Notes: generated by a model not told the origin, from the sequence alone. A stretch of DNA of 16,858 nucleotides from Candidatus Kuenenbacteria bacterium GW2011_GWA2_42_15 (GCA_000998185.1 LCCW01000031.1:7792-24649), one strand, 5' to 3'; counted from the first letter of the stretch, positions 5,244 through 13,019 are shown. Made by a program: numbers and translations.

Positions 5244-8117
5244 CTAACCTCCCTTGTGGTAGGGCGCATTAATCAACCCACATTTTTTGTACTTATAAAT
5301 TTGTCCAGTTACGGAGTTAATCGCTCCGCACGGACACGGATCGTTGCGGCCAATTTTTTCTTTCTTTTCCACCGGCGCTGACTTCAACTCACTATCAGAC
5401 AATCCCGCAATCTTAGCTGGCCTGGTCGCGCTCGCCGGTGCGCTGTTTTCTCCGCCGCTCAAATTTTTCAGTCCAGATTCATAATTCCCTTCTTTTTCTG
5501 CTCCTTGAAATTTCAAGTTTTGACTTTTGCCTTTTGAATTTTGACTTTGTTCTCCCGGCGCCACGCCCACCTTGAATATTGAATGCGCCACCTGTTTTTG
5601 AATGTTATTTTGCAATATTATAAACATCTGATAGGCCTCCCGCTTGTATTCCACCAACGGGTCTTTTTGCCCGTAACCCTGAAGTCCTATGCCTGTGCGC
5701 AGATGATCTATGGCGTCAATGTGCTCCACCCACAACATATCAATTGACCGAAGCAACACCATTTTTTCAACTAAAAGCATCGGCGATGCTTCTGTGCCTT
5801 CACCAAAAGATAATTTATTTATTCTCTCTTTCAGCTCATCATAAGCCTCGTGCGCCAAATCTATTAAGTAATTTATCAATGTGTCTCTGGCCTTGACATC
5901 GGCCTTTTTATCACCGGCGGTCTTTTGGATGTCATCCATCTTCAGCCTCACCGACAAGGGCAAAGGAAATATTGTGTCCGCCACTTCATAAACCTCTTCC
6001 ACATTCCACTCCTGCTCGTCTTCAGACATTGTGTGAAAAGAAACCACCTGCTCAATTTCTAATTCAACCATCTCCATAATTATCTCTCGCAGCGTCTTTG
6101 GGTCGCCAGCGTCATCTTCTACATTTGCCTTTTGAATTTTGCCTTTTGCCTTTAATGTCTCATAAATTTCCAAAATTCTATCGCGTTTCCGGTAAATAAC
6201 CTCACGATGTTTATTGATTACATCATCATATTCCAGCAAATGTTTCCGGATATCAAAGTTGTGGCCTTCCACTTTCTTCTGCGCCGCTTCCAAAGATTTA
6301 CTGACCATGGAATTTTCAATCGGCATATCATCGGGCAAACCCAATTTTTCCATCACTGACTGAATTCTATTGGAACCAAAAATCCTCATCAAGTCATCTT
6401 CTAGAGAAACATAAAATCTTGATTCACCCGGGTCGCCTTGCCGGCCAGAACGCCCGCGGAGCTGATTGTCAATCCGCCTTGATTCGTGCCTTTCCGTGCC
6501 AATCACATATAGCCCTCCTAAATTTTTTATTTCTTCTTTTTCATCCGCCGTCCCATCCGCTCCGCCAAGCACAATGTCCACGCCGCGACCAGCCATATTT
6601 GTCGCGAGCGTCACCGCTCCTTTTTTGCCGGCCTCGGCGATAATTTGCGCTTCTCGCTCATGGTTTTTAGCGTTTAAAATATTATGAACGATGCCCTCTT
6701 GGCTTAAAAGATACGACAAAATTTCATTCTTTTGAATGGAAATCGTGCCCAAAAGCACTGGCTGGCCTTTTTCGTGCCGTTCCCTGACATCTTTAATTAC
6801 TGCCTTAAATTTTGCTTCCCCATTTTTGTAAATTAAATCTTCCCGATCTTTCCTGACGGTTGGTTCATTGGTCGGAATAACAATCACATCCAGCTCATAG
6901 ATCTTGGAAAATTCTTCCGCTTCGGTCGCGGCTGTGCCGGTCATGCCGGCTAATTTCTCGTACATTCTAAAATAATTTTGAAAAGTCACCGTGGCCATCG
7001 TCACCGACTCGCGTTTGATTTCCACGCCTTCTTTAGCTTCAATGGCTTGATGTAATCCTTCGGAATATCGTCGGCCATACATTAATCTCCCGGTAAATTC
7101 ATCAACGATAATTATTTCCCCTTCTTTTACCACATAATCCCGGTCGCGCTGAAATAAAGTGTGCGCTTTTAGCGCCTGCTCAATGTGATGCGCTTCACTG
7201 ATACCTTTCTCCGTGTAAATATTTTCCACTCCCAGCCATTGTTCCATCTTCTTTATGCCTTCCTCGGTCAGAGTCGCCGATCGCATTTTCTCATCAATGT
7301 TATAATCCTCGCCTTCTTTTAACCTAGGCATAAGCTGGGAAAATTTCCTGTATTTTTCAGTCGCTTCTTCAGCCGGCGCGGAAATAATCAAAGGTGTTCT
7401 GGCTTCATCAATTAAAATGGAATCTACTTCATCAATAATGGCATAATAAAAACCTCTTTGTGTCTTGTCTTTTTGCTCCGACGCCATATTGTCACGCAAA
7501 TAATCAAAACCGAATTCATTATTAGTGCCATAAGTAATGTCGCACTCGTAGGCTTCTTTTCTGGTACAAGGCTTCAGATGTTTTAATCTCGGGTCATTCG
7601 CCTCCCCGTTATCAAAATCACTGTCATAAATAAACGCCTGCTCGTGAATAATCGCGCCTACTTTTAACCCTAAGGTGTCGTAGACTCCGCCGATCCAGCC
7701 CGTGTCTCTTTTGGATAAATAATCGTTAACCGTCACAATATGCACTCCGCGGCCGATCAAGGCATTCAGCGTGGCCGCCGGTGATACTGCGTAAGAAGTT
7801 TTGCCCTCGCCGGTTTTCATCTCGGCGATTTTGCCTTCATGCAAAACCTTGGCGCCGATCATCTGCACATCAAAATGACCCGAGCCCATCCGGCGCTTTG
7901 CCGCCTCGCGCACTGCCGCGAAAACCTCCGGCAACAAATCGTCCAGTGTCTTGCCATCCGCCAATTCCTTACGCCAAGCCTCGGCCATCTTTCTTAGTTC
8001 ATCATCGCTCATCTTTTCATACTTTGGCCCAAACTTGCCGATCTCTTGAACTAATGGTTCCAAATTTTTAATATATTTTTTATTCGGATCGCCAAAAACA
8101 ACCGTTAGCAAAGACAT
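5244..8117 (-). CDS. secA: Preprotein translocase ATPase SecA
   Basis: SecA is the ATPase that pushes unfolded preproteins through SecYEG at the inner membrane. The product has 957 residues, longer than the usual 830-900. The first nucleotide fold carries TGEGKT (102-107), the DEVD box (229-232) and SILIDEARTPLIIS. The second carries TLATNMAGRGVDI and RGRSGRQGDPG. Helical wing and scaffold domains follow, then a variable linker (about 850-920) and a zinc tail with GRNDPCPCG. The tail's metal residues are C928, C930, C946 and probably H954, with an insert stretching the classical spacing. Two Lys/Gln/Asn-rich segments (about 655-665 and 857-871) come from an intragenic DNA repeat and explain part of the extra length. 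The ATG at 8117 fits the canonical SecA N-terminus; there is no SD. It is monocistronic or nearly so, with a terminator and promoter upstream. Confidence 0.98.
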   Translation of the reverse strand: MSLLTVVFGDPNKKYIKNLEPLVQEIGKFGPKYEKMSDDELRKMAEAWRKELADGKTLDDLLPEVFAAVREAAKRRMGSGHFDVQMIGAKVLHEGKIAEMKTGEGKTSYAVSPAATLNALIGRGVHIVTVNDYLSKRDTGWIGGVYDTLGLKVGAIIHEQAFIYDSDFDNGEANDPRLKHLKPCTRKEAYECDITYGTNNEFGFDYLRDNMASEQKDKTQRGFYYAIIDEVDSILIDEARTPLIISAPAEEATEKYRKFSQLMPRLKEGEDYNIDEKMRSATLTEEGIKKMEQWLGVENIYTEKGISEAHHIEQALKAHTLFQRDRDYVVKEGEIIIVDEFTGRLMYGRRYSEGLHQAIEAKEGVEIKRESVTMATVTFQNYFRMYEKLAGMTGTAATEAEEFSKIYELDVIVIPTNEPTVRKDREDLIYKNGEAKFKAVIKDVRERHEKGQPVLLGTISIQKNEILSYLLSQEGIVHNILNAKNHEREAQIIAEAGKKGAVTLATNMAGRGVDIVLGGADGTADEKEEIKNLGGLYVIGTERHESRRIDNQLRGRSGRQGDPGESRFYVSLEDDLMRIFGSNRIQSVMEKLGLPDDMPIENSMVSKSLEAAQKKVEGHNFDIRKHLLEYDDVINKHREVIYRKRDRILEIYETLKAKGKIQKANVEDDAGDPKTLREIIMEMVELEIEQVVSFHTMSEDEQEWNVEEVYEVADTIFPLPLSVRLKMDDIQKTAGDKKADVKARDTLINYLIDLAHEAYDELKERINKLSFGEGTEASPMLLVEKMVLLRSIDMLWVEHIDAIDHLRTGIGLQGYGQKDPLVEYKREAYQMFIILQNNIQKQVAHSIFKVGVAPGEQSQNSKGKSQNLKFQGAEKEGNYESGLKNLSGGENSAPASATRPAKIAGLSDSELKSAPVEKKEKIGRNDPCPCGAINSVTGQIYKYKKCGLINAPYHKGG
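5505..5549. repeat. Repeat insert in secA, linker copy
   Basis: An AT-rich low-complexity block of TTTTGAC/TTTTGCC units encodes SecA residues about 857-871 (QSQNSKGKSQNLKFQ). It shares an exact 18-mer (5526-5543) with 6124-6141, but the 18-mer is read here in another codon phase, giving QNSKGK. Confidence 0.75.
6124..6153. repeat. Repeat insert in secA, scaffold copy
   Basis: This is a second copy of the TTTGCCTTTTGAATTTTG repeat inside secA, encoding residues about 655-665 (LKAKGKIQKAN). The shared 18-mer is in a different frame from the copy at 5526-5543, which shows that the similarity is at DNA level. Confidence 0.75.
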
Positions 8118-8154
8118 AAAAAAAACAAATAATCAATAAATTACCTTTACAATA

Positions 8155-8169
8155 ATAAGATTATCTTAT
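8155..8169. promoter_or_regulatory. 15-bp palindrome over the secA -10 region (operator candidate)
   Basis: ATAAGAT-T-ATCTTAT is a perfect 7-bp inverted repeat around one base. It covers the proposed -10 hexamer of secA and the expected start-site side of it, where a repressor would act. No regulator is known from the window. Confidence 0.4.
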
Positions 8170-8191
8170 CATTTTAGCGCCCAAAAAGCAA
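8163..8191 (-). promoter_or_regulatory. Candidate secA promoter
   Basis: On the minus strand TTGCTT (8191-8186) and TAAGAT (8168-8163) are 17 bases apart, leaving a leader of about 40 nt before the secA ATG at 8117. The -35 box is a weak match and overlaps the T-run of the upstream terminator. Confidence 0.4.
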
Positions 8192-8217
8192 AAACAACCT
8201 TTTTAACCAAAGGTTGT
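8183..8217 (-). terminator. Rho-independent terminator between the MFS gene and secA
   Basis: On the minus strand ACAACCTTT (8217-8209) pairs perfectly with AAAGGTTGT (8202-8194) across a 6-base loop and runs straight into TTTTGCTTTTT. It separates secA from the upstream MFS gene and is the strongest terminator on this strand in the window. Confidence 0.9.
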
Positions 8218-8240
8218 CCAATACCTGACTTGCTGGGCCT

Positions 8241-8262
8241 GCCTGCCTGCCGGCAGGCAGGC
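8241..8262. repeat. 22-bp perfect CCTGCC palindrome
   Basis: GCCTGCCTGCC is followed directly by its reverse complement. The core is the same as the palindromes at 93-112 and 13126-13145, but here it lacks the flanking TCGCCC hairpin and GGCGGAC modules, so the palindrome can occur alone. Confidence 0.9.
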
Positions 8263-8299
8263 TTAACTCGCTTAATTTACTGAACTTGCTCAATTTTTT

Positions 8300-8896
8300 T
8301 TACAAAACCTTTCTCGGCAAAACCATCACGAATAATCCGCAGATAAAAGATAAAATCGCCATAATGATAAAAATCGCGCCAAAACCATAAACCTCTGCCA
8401 ACCAGCCTCCGGCAATCGCGGCTACCGCCGGTAAAAGATAAGCCAGCCCGTCATACAGACTCCACTGCCACGCCGCCTCATCTTTGGTAGTATGTTTGCC
8501 GTAAGTGGAGTGAAACGCCGGCCAAAAAAGTGCCATGCCGATGCCCAGCATGGCCTGCGCCAAATAAAGCATTAGAATTCCGTCGGTCAGATAATAAAGC
8601 ACATAAGCGAAACCAATCACGAATTGCGACCAGGCAATTCCAAGTTCCGTTTCTTTTATTTTATTTTCCCATTTGCCGGTAATAAAAGTTAAAAGTCCGG
8701 CCGTTAAAGAAAACACGGCCCAGGCATTGGCCGCCACCGTAATGTCCTCGCCGATTGTCTCCACGAATAAAGCGTAAATCGGGCTGAACATGCCAAAAGC
8801 AAAGGTAAATAACCCACTGACAATCAAAAGTACCTTAAGCGGCCCGTTTAATTTACTTTTATATTGCAATTGATAACGGTAGACATGGTGTTGCAT
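8300..8896 (-). CDS. Half-size MFS-like membrane protein (six membrane segments)
   Basis: The 198-residue protein is hydrophobic, with about six membrane helices (roughly 22-44, 56-76, 87-105, 107-128, 146-166, 170-193). It looks like one lobe of a major facilitator superfamily transporter: an ITGKWENK loop after helix 2 resembles MFS motif A, and AIAGGWLAEVYGFGAIF near 161-177 resembles the helix 5-6 region. Full MFS proteins have twelve helices and about 400 residues. No second lobe is found in the 182 bases before secA, so this is either a short CPR-type family that dimerises or a truncated gene. The substrate is unknown. The proposed promoter ends only 6 bases before the ATG, and no later Met would give a sensible start. 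A strong terminator follows, so it is its own unit. Confidence 0.75.
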   Translation of the reverse strand: MQHHVYRYQLQYKSKLNGPLKVLLIVSGLFTFAFGMFSPIYALFVETIGEDITVAANAWAVFSLTAGLLTFITGKWENKIKETELGIAWSQFVIGFAYVLYYLTDGILMLYLAQAMLGIGMALFWPAFHSTYGKHTTKDEAAWQWSLYDGLAYLLPAVAAIAGGWLAEVYGFGAIFIIMAILSFICGLFVMVLPRKVL

Positions 8897-8902
8897 ATTG
8901 TC

Positions 8903-8931
8903 ATTATAGCAAATCTATCTTACGCCATCAA
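8903..8931 (-). promoter_or_regulatory. Strong promoter giving a leaderless MFS mRNA
   Basis: On the minus strand TTGATG (8931-8926), 17 bases, and a perfect TATAAT (8908-8903) are followed after only six bases by the ATG (8896). Transcription would start at or next to the A of the start codon. An inverted repeat GCCATC-TTT-GATGGC (8938-8924) straddles the -35 box and could bind a regulator. Confidence 0.75.
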
Positions 8932-9097
8932 AGATGGCTAGGAAATATTTTGTTGCCATTCCTAAATAATAAAATTTTGTGCGAGCAAAAATTTTACAAC
9001 AATATAATAATGAAGCAATGAAATAATGTAACGCCTTTACTTCCCAACTTCCAATTTTAAATTTCCCAATTTTTACTCCAATAGAATCTCTTGAAAA

Positions 9098-9152
9098 GGA
9101 CTCTGCCGCGCATAGGGCAGTTTCGTCAGAGTCCCTAAACGGAGACTCTGAC
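9098..9152 (-). promoter_or_regulatory. Three-arm RNA element with two exclusive hairpins
   Basis: On the minus strand, GTCAGAGTC (9152-9144) can pair with GACTCTGAC (9133-9125). Alternatively, the overlapping GGACTCTG (9134-9127) can pair with CAGAGTCC (9105-9098), with an inner CTGCC/GGCAG extension, followed by TTTTC. The middle arm cannot join both, so the layout resembles an antiterminator/terminator switch, or a nested terminator for murC. It lies in the roughly 300-base gap between murC and the MFS gene. The rest of that gap (8940-9090) holds only AT-rich sequence, including an AAAATTTT inverted repeat around 8967-8996. Confidence 0.5.
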
Positions 9153-9196
9153 GGGGAACGGGGAAAATTACTGGTATCTAATTTCTGATTGCTACT

Positions 9197-10705
9197 TTAA
9201 TGTTTTAACCTGCCAGGCAACGCTCTCACTTGCGAGGCTGGCGGACATCTTCCGTGTTTTAGTGTTTTTCGCCCTTGGGGCGATCCCTGCCTCGCCGCCT
9301 GCCTGCCCTGCCTGCCGCCTGCCTGCCGGTAGGCAGGGTAGGCAGGGCAGGCAGGGCAGGCAGGGCAGTCGCCCGGCTTTAAATTTTTTTTGAGATAACC
9401 GATAATTTCTGAAAATGTTTTAAAAAACAAAGCCGGACTCTCGCGTCTGTATTTCTTATTGATTAAATTCACCACATCTCGGCTGGAAATGTGATAAACA
9501 TTTTTTTCCCTGGCCGGATAAATTTCCGCCACCATCAAATTGGGCGCCAGATTCAAAGCCTCGGCGAATTCCGCCAGAAAATCCCTGGTTCTGGAATACA
9601 AATGCGGCTGGAAAACCACCCACCATTTTCTGCCCTTGAATTTCTCACCCGCGGCATTCAAGGTCGCTTTGATTTCCGTCGGATGATGCCCGTAGTCATC
9701 GTAAATTTCCACTCCTTCTGCCTTACCTTTCAATTCAAATCTACGCCACACGCCGTCAAACTCGGCCAAAACTTTTCTCACCGTCTTTGGCTTTACACCA
9801 AGCACCGCCCCTGCTGTCACAGCTCCGAGCGCATTATAAATATTGAATTCGCCTGGCACTTTCAATCCAAACTTCTGTTCATGAAAACTTTTATAGGCTT
9901 TTTTTAGCACTTTCAAACGAAATTCCACAACGCCTCCTTGTTTGTGACGGATTTCTTCCGCCGAAAAATCAGCTTTATCTTTTAAGCCAAAAGTCAGCTT
10001 ACGGCCGCTGAATTTTTTCAAGAGCTCTTGCAAGTTTCTGTCATCCGCGTTGGCTAGCAGATATCCGCCTTTTTTTATCTGACTAATAAATTTCCAAAAA
10101 CTTTTTTTCACCCCGGCCAGATTTTTGAAATAATCCAGATGTTCCGCTTCCAGATTTGTCAAAACCGCGATATCCGGCCTGAAATTCAAAAAATTATCTT
10201 TGTACTCGCACGCCTCGGATAACAAATATTTTAACTCGCCCAAACGAAAATTACTCTGCCACTCTTTAACTTTCGTGCCGACAAAAACCGTCGGATCAAA
10301 ACCAGCCACCTCCATTATTAGTCCAATCATCGCCGTGGTCGTGCTTTTGCCGTGCATGCCGGACACCGTAATCGTCTTCTTTTCCTTGGCCAAAACGCCC
10401 AGTAATTGGTAAATCGTCAGTGTCTTTATCTGCAACTGCCTGGCTTTTTTTAACTCCGGATTGTCGGCCGCGATCGCTTGCGTATAAATTACCAAATCAA
10501 AATCTTTTTTGATGTTACCCGCCTGGTGGCCGACCGCAATCTTGGCCCCCATTTTTCTTAATTCAAAAATCAACGCGCCCTTACTTCTGTCAGAACCAAA
10601 AACCTGTTTTTTCCCGGCCAAAAAATATTTGGCCGCGGCGCTCATCATAATCCCGCCAATGCCGATAAAATATACCTTATTTATTTTTTCAAAATCAATT
10701 TCCAT
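9197..10705 (-). CDS. murC: UDP-N-acetylmuramate--L-alanine ligase with repeat-derived C-terminus
   Basis: MurC adds L-Ala to UDP-MurNAc in the cytoplasmic peptidoglycan pathway. I take the ATG at 10705 (502 residues). The same frame can be extended to a TTG at 10726, but only MEIDFEKINK precedes the Rossmann strand in the family style. Visible motifs are GIGGIMMS (15-22; the family has GIGGxGMS, so one Gly is Met), the P-loop GMHGKSTTT (116-124), EACEYKDNFL (164-173), TNLEAEHLDYF (183-193) and DDYGHHPTE (336-344). The true protein ends at LKPGD (446). Residues 447-502 are Pro/Cys/Arg/Gln-rich and are translated from the CCTGCC repeat array. The last strand and helix that normally follow LKPGD are missing. 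It is third in ftsW-murG-murC, 86 bases after murG, across a hairpin-containing spacer. Confidence 0.95.
   Translation of the reverse strand: MEIDFEKINKVYFIGIGGIMMSAAAKYFLAGKKQVFGSDRSKGALIFELRKMGAKIAVGHQAGNIKKDFDLVIYTQAIAADNPELKKARQLQIKTLTIYQLLGVLAKEKKTITVSGMHGKSTTTAMIGLIMEVAGFDPTVFVGTKVKEWQSNFRLGELKYLLSEACEYKDNFLNFRPDIAVLTNLEAEHLDYFKNLAGVKKSFWKFISQIKKGGYLLANADDRNLQELLKKFSGRKLTFGLKDKADFSAEEIRHKQGGVVEFRLKVLKKAYKSFHEQKFGLKVPGEFNIYNALGAVTAGAVLGVKPKTVRKVLAEFDGVWRRFELKGKAEGVEIYDDYGHHPTEIKATLNAAGEKFKGRKWWVVFQPHLYSRTRDFLAEFAEALNLAPNLMVAEIYPAREKNVYHISSRDVVNLINKKYRRESPALFFKTFSEIIGYLKKNLKPGDCPACPACPAYPAYRQAGGRQGRQAARQGSPQGRKTLKHGRCPPASQVRALPGRLKH
9232..9368. repeat. Composite repeat copy B: expanded CCTGCC inverted array inside murC
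   Basis: GGCGGAC and GTGTTTTAGTGTTTTT units, then TCGCCCTTGGGGCGA (9269-9283), lead into an imperfect inverted array. About 44 bases of CCTGCC units (9285-9328) face about 40 bases of GGCAGG units (9329-9368). It is longer and less regular than the other copies and is translated as the last residues of MurC. Confidence 0.85.
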
Positions 10706-10741
10706 AATTAAATCTATAATTATCAATCAAAAATCTGTTTT

Positions 10742-10773
10742 CCCCCCCTTCGGGCAATCTCCCGCAGGGAGAC
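10742..10773. repeat. Hairpin spacer between murG and murC
   Basis: The 86-base gap contains a run of seven C followed by TTCGGGC and a 6-bp stem TCTCCC-GCA-GGGAGA (10758-10772). On the plus strand it reads as a PAGRQ-like peptide, the signature of the same GC-rich repeat class. It could slow or partly terminate transcription before murC, but no U-run follows. Confidence 0.5.
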
Positions 10774-10791
10774 AATCTAAAATTACCAACC

Positions 10792-11865
10792 TCAAATCTT
10801 TCTTGCTGTTTCTAAAATAATTTCCGCCAGCCTTTCTTCCGCTCCCCATTTTATCATCTCGTGAATCTTTTTTGACAACTCTTTCAATTTGCTTTTGCCG
10901 TCCAAAAGCTCCTTGATTCTTTTGATCAAATCGTCACTGTCTATCTTTTCCTGATCCAGAATTTCCACCGCTCCTCGCTCATAAAAATAATCGGCGTTGG
11001 CTACTTGGTGCGAACGCGGGATAGGCATTACTAGCGCCGGTTTTTTAAGGTAACCGATCTCCATCAGGGTGCCCATGCCTGCCCGCGTAACAATTAGATC
11101 GGCTATTTTTATAAAAGGAATAATATTGACCAAAAAATCATAGTGAATATAATTTTCATGCGAAAAATCATCATCCGCTTTATTTTCGCCGGTAAGATGC
11201 ACAACCTGGCAAAACTTTGTCAGTTCTTTCAGTGAATCAAAAACCAATTGGTTTAGAGCAAGGGCGCCGGTTCCCCCGCCGGTCACTAAAACCACCGGCC
11301 AGTCTTTTTTTAAGTTCAACCTTTCCAGCAACGCTTCCTTGTCCAGCGCGGCCATCGCCCTTAAATTATTTCTGACCGGATTACCAATGATTTCTGTTTT
11401 ATTTTTTTTAAAATATTTGGCCGTCACTGGAAAACACACCGTTATTTTTTTAGCCATCAAACCGCATAAATTATTGGCCAATCCGACCTTGACATCTTGC
11501 TGGTGAATTATATTTGGTATGCCCAAAAACCAGCTGGCCCAAACTACCGGCACGGCCACAAAACCGCCGGCTGAAACGATCGCCTGGGGTCTTAATTTTA
11601 TCAGAATAAAAACAGCTTGCCAAAAACCAATGATAATTTTAAAAACATCCAAAACATTTTCCATGCTGAAATACCGTCTCAATTTGCCGGAAAAAATTCC
11701 TTTAAAATCAATATTATAACGTCGGATTACCCTTTCTTCCGGGCCGCTTCTGGTCCCGAGCCAAAATAAATCACAACCAGGATCCCTGGCTTTTAAAACT
11801 TCGGCCACCGCGATTAAGGGTGTCACCGAGCCCATTGTTCCTCCGCCGGTAAATAATATCTTCAT
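10792..11865 (-). CDS. murG: Lipid II synthase MurG (GlcNAc transferase)
   Basis: MurG transfers GlcNAc from UDP-GlcNAc to lipid I at the inner face of the membrane, making lipid II. The 357-residue GT-B protein has normal length. Seen motifs are the N-terminal loop FTGGGTMGSVTP (5-16), SAGGFVAVPVV (98-108), HQQDVKVGLANN (121-132), GNPVR (161-165), the second-domain loop VTGGGTGA (194-201), RAGMGTLMEIG (261-271, E269 in the donor site) and SHQVANADYF (285-294). The family's GGTGGH loop is GGTMGS here, so the His usually present is missing; I believe related CPR proteins share this. It lies 17 bases after ftsW and 86 before murC, the classical dcw order. No SD is visible. Confidence 0.96.
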   Translation of the reverse strand: MKILFTGGGTMGSVTPLIAVAEVLKARDPGCDLFWLGTRSGPEERVIRRYNIDFKGIFSGKLRRYFSMENVLDVFKIIIGFWQAVFILIKLRPQAIVSAGGFVAVPVVWASWFLGIPNIIHQQDVKVGLANNLCGLMAKKITVCFPVTAKYFKKNKTEIIGNPVRNNLRAMAALDKEALLERLNLKKDWPVVLVTGGGTGALALNQLVFDSLKELTKFCQVVHLTGENKADDDFSHENYIHYDFLVNIIPFIKIADLIVTRAGMGTLMEIGYLKKPALVMPIPRSHQVANADYFYERGAVEILDQEKIDSDDLIKRIKELLDGKSKLKELSKKIHEMIKWGAEERLAEIILETARKI

Positions 11866-11882
11866 AATTAGTAAATTCGTAA

Positions 11883-13013
11883 CTATCTAAAACCCTTCTT
11901 ATGCAGGCGCTCTTTCGTAAATTTTGAAATATTAACCACTATGCCCACTGCCGCCATCGCCGTCATCATTGCCGTTCCGCCATAACTGACTAATGGCAAA
12001 GGCAAACCGGTCAAAGGCAAAAGTCCAAGCATCGCTCCTACATTAACAAAAAACTGCCCCAAAAGCCAGACGCCAACCCCAATCGCCACCAGATGACCGA
12101 AAGTATCAGCTGTTCTATCAGCCGTTTTCATCATGCGGTAAAAAAGCAGGATAAATGAAATAATAAAAATAACCACAAAGACAAAACCAAGTTCTTCGGC
12201 GATAATGGCAAATATGGAATCGCCGGCCACCTCGGGCAAATACTGAAATTTTTGTTTTGAATGTCCCAGTCCAAGCCCGAACCAGCCACCGGAACCCACG
12301 GCCAAAAGAGCTTGTTTAATATGGTAACCGATTCCCTGGGGATCTAAATCTGGATTTAAGAAAATCAAAAACCTGTCCAGACGATACGACGCCACTTTTA
12401 TTAAAGCCACCAGCCCGACCACTGCTCCGCCAAACATAATCAGGATATGACTGAATTTTGCTCCGGCCGCGTAATAGACCACGATACTCATTAAAATTAT
12501 GATAAACACAGTCCCCACATCAGGCTGCATTATGATCAAGCCGGCCACCAACCCCAAATAAACCAAAAACGGCAAAAATCCGTAAGCAAAATCTCTCAGC
12601 TGTTCTTTTCTTTTTGCCAGCCAAGCCGTCAAATAAAGCAAAAAAGTCAGCTTAACAATCTCCGACGGCTGCAAAGAAAAACCGAAAATATTTATCCACG
12701 ATTTGGCCTTGCCGTAAGTGGCTCCGAGTCCGGGAATAAAAACCAAAACTAAAAGTCCGATGGAAAACAGGAGCAAAAGCGGCGCGAATTTCCTCCATGT
12801 CTGATAATTGATTTTGCTGAAAATAAAAAACAAAAATAAACCCGGCAAAAAACCCAAAAGTATTTGATGTTTCACGAACCAGTAACTATCGCCAGATTTG
12901 GTATTATAGCCAAGCACGGACGAAGCCGATGACAGCATAACTAAACCAAAAACAATTACCAGCCAAAATAGTATAATCAAAACATAATCTGGTTTGTGGC
13001 CCGATTTCTGCAT
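11883..13013 (-). CDS. ftsW: SEDS peptidoglycan polymerase FtsW
   Basis: FtsW is the SEDS-family glycosyltransferase that polymerises lipid II at the division septum. The 376-residue product has about ten membrane helices. Motifs are LQPSEIVKL (114-122), MQPDVGT (162-168), RFLIFLNPDLDPQGIGYH (214-231), GLGLGHSKQKFQYLPE (246-261) followed by AGDSIFAIIAEELG (263-276), in which D265 lines up with the catalytic aspartate of RodA/FtsW, and LTGLPLPLVSYGGT (334-347). FtsW is preferred over RodA because murG and murC follow directly. The start at 13013 is supported by the initial charged segment before helix 1. A -10 box ends six bases before the ATG, so the mRNA is probably leaderless. Confidence 0.96.
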   Translation of the reverse strand: MQKSGHKPDYVLIILFWLVIVFGLVMLSSASSVLGYNTKSGDSYWFVKHQILLGFLPGLFLFFIFSKINYQTWRKFAPLLLLFSIGLLVLVFIPGLGATYGKAKSWINIFGFSLQPSEIVKLTFLLYLTAWLAKRKEQLRDFAYGFLPFLVYLGLVAGLIIMQPDVGTVFIIILMSIVVYYAAGAKFSHILIMFGGAVVGLVALIKVASYRLDRFLIFLNPDLDPQGIGYHIKQALLAVGSGGWFGLGLGHSKQKFQYLPEVAGDSIFAIIAEELGFVFVVIFIISFILLFYRMMKTADRTADTFGHLVAIGVGVWLLGQFFVNVGAMLGLLPLTGLPLPLVSYGGTAMMTAMAAVGIVVNISKFTKERLHKKGFR

Positions 13014-13019
13014 ATCTCA

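Noticed and set aside
9285..9368. CRISPR-like array in murC
   Set aside because: The short CCTGCC/GGCAGG units are contiguous and inverted about a centre, with no spacers of regular length and no cas genes.
10706..10726. TTG start giving a seven-residue longer MurC
   Set aside because: It needs a TTG codon and adds MIIIDLI, which does not resemble family N-termini; an ATG follows at 10705.
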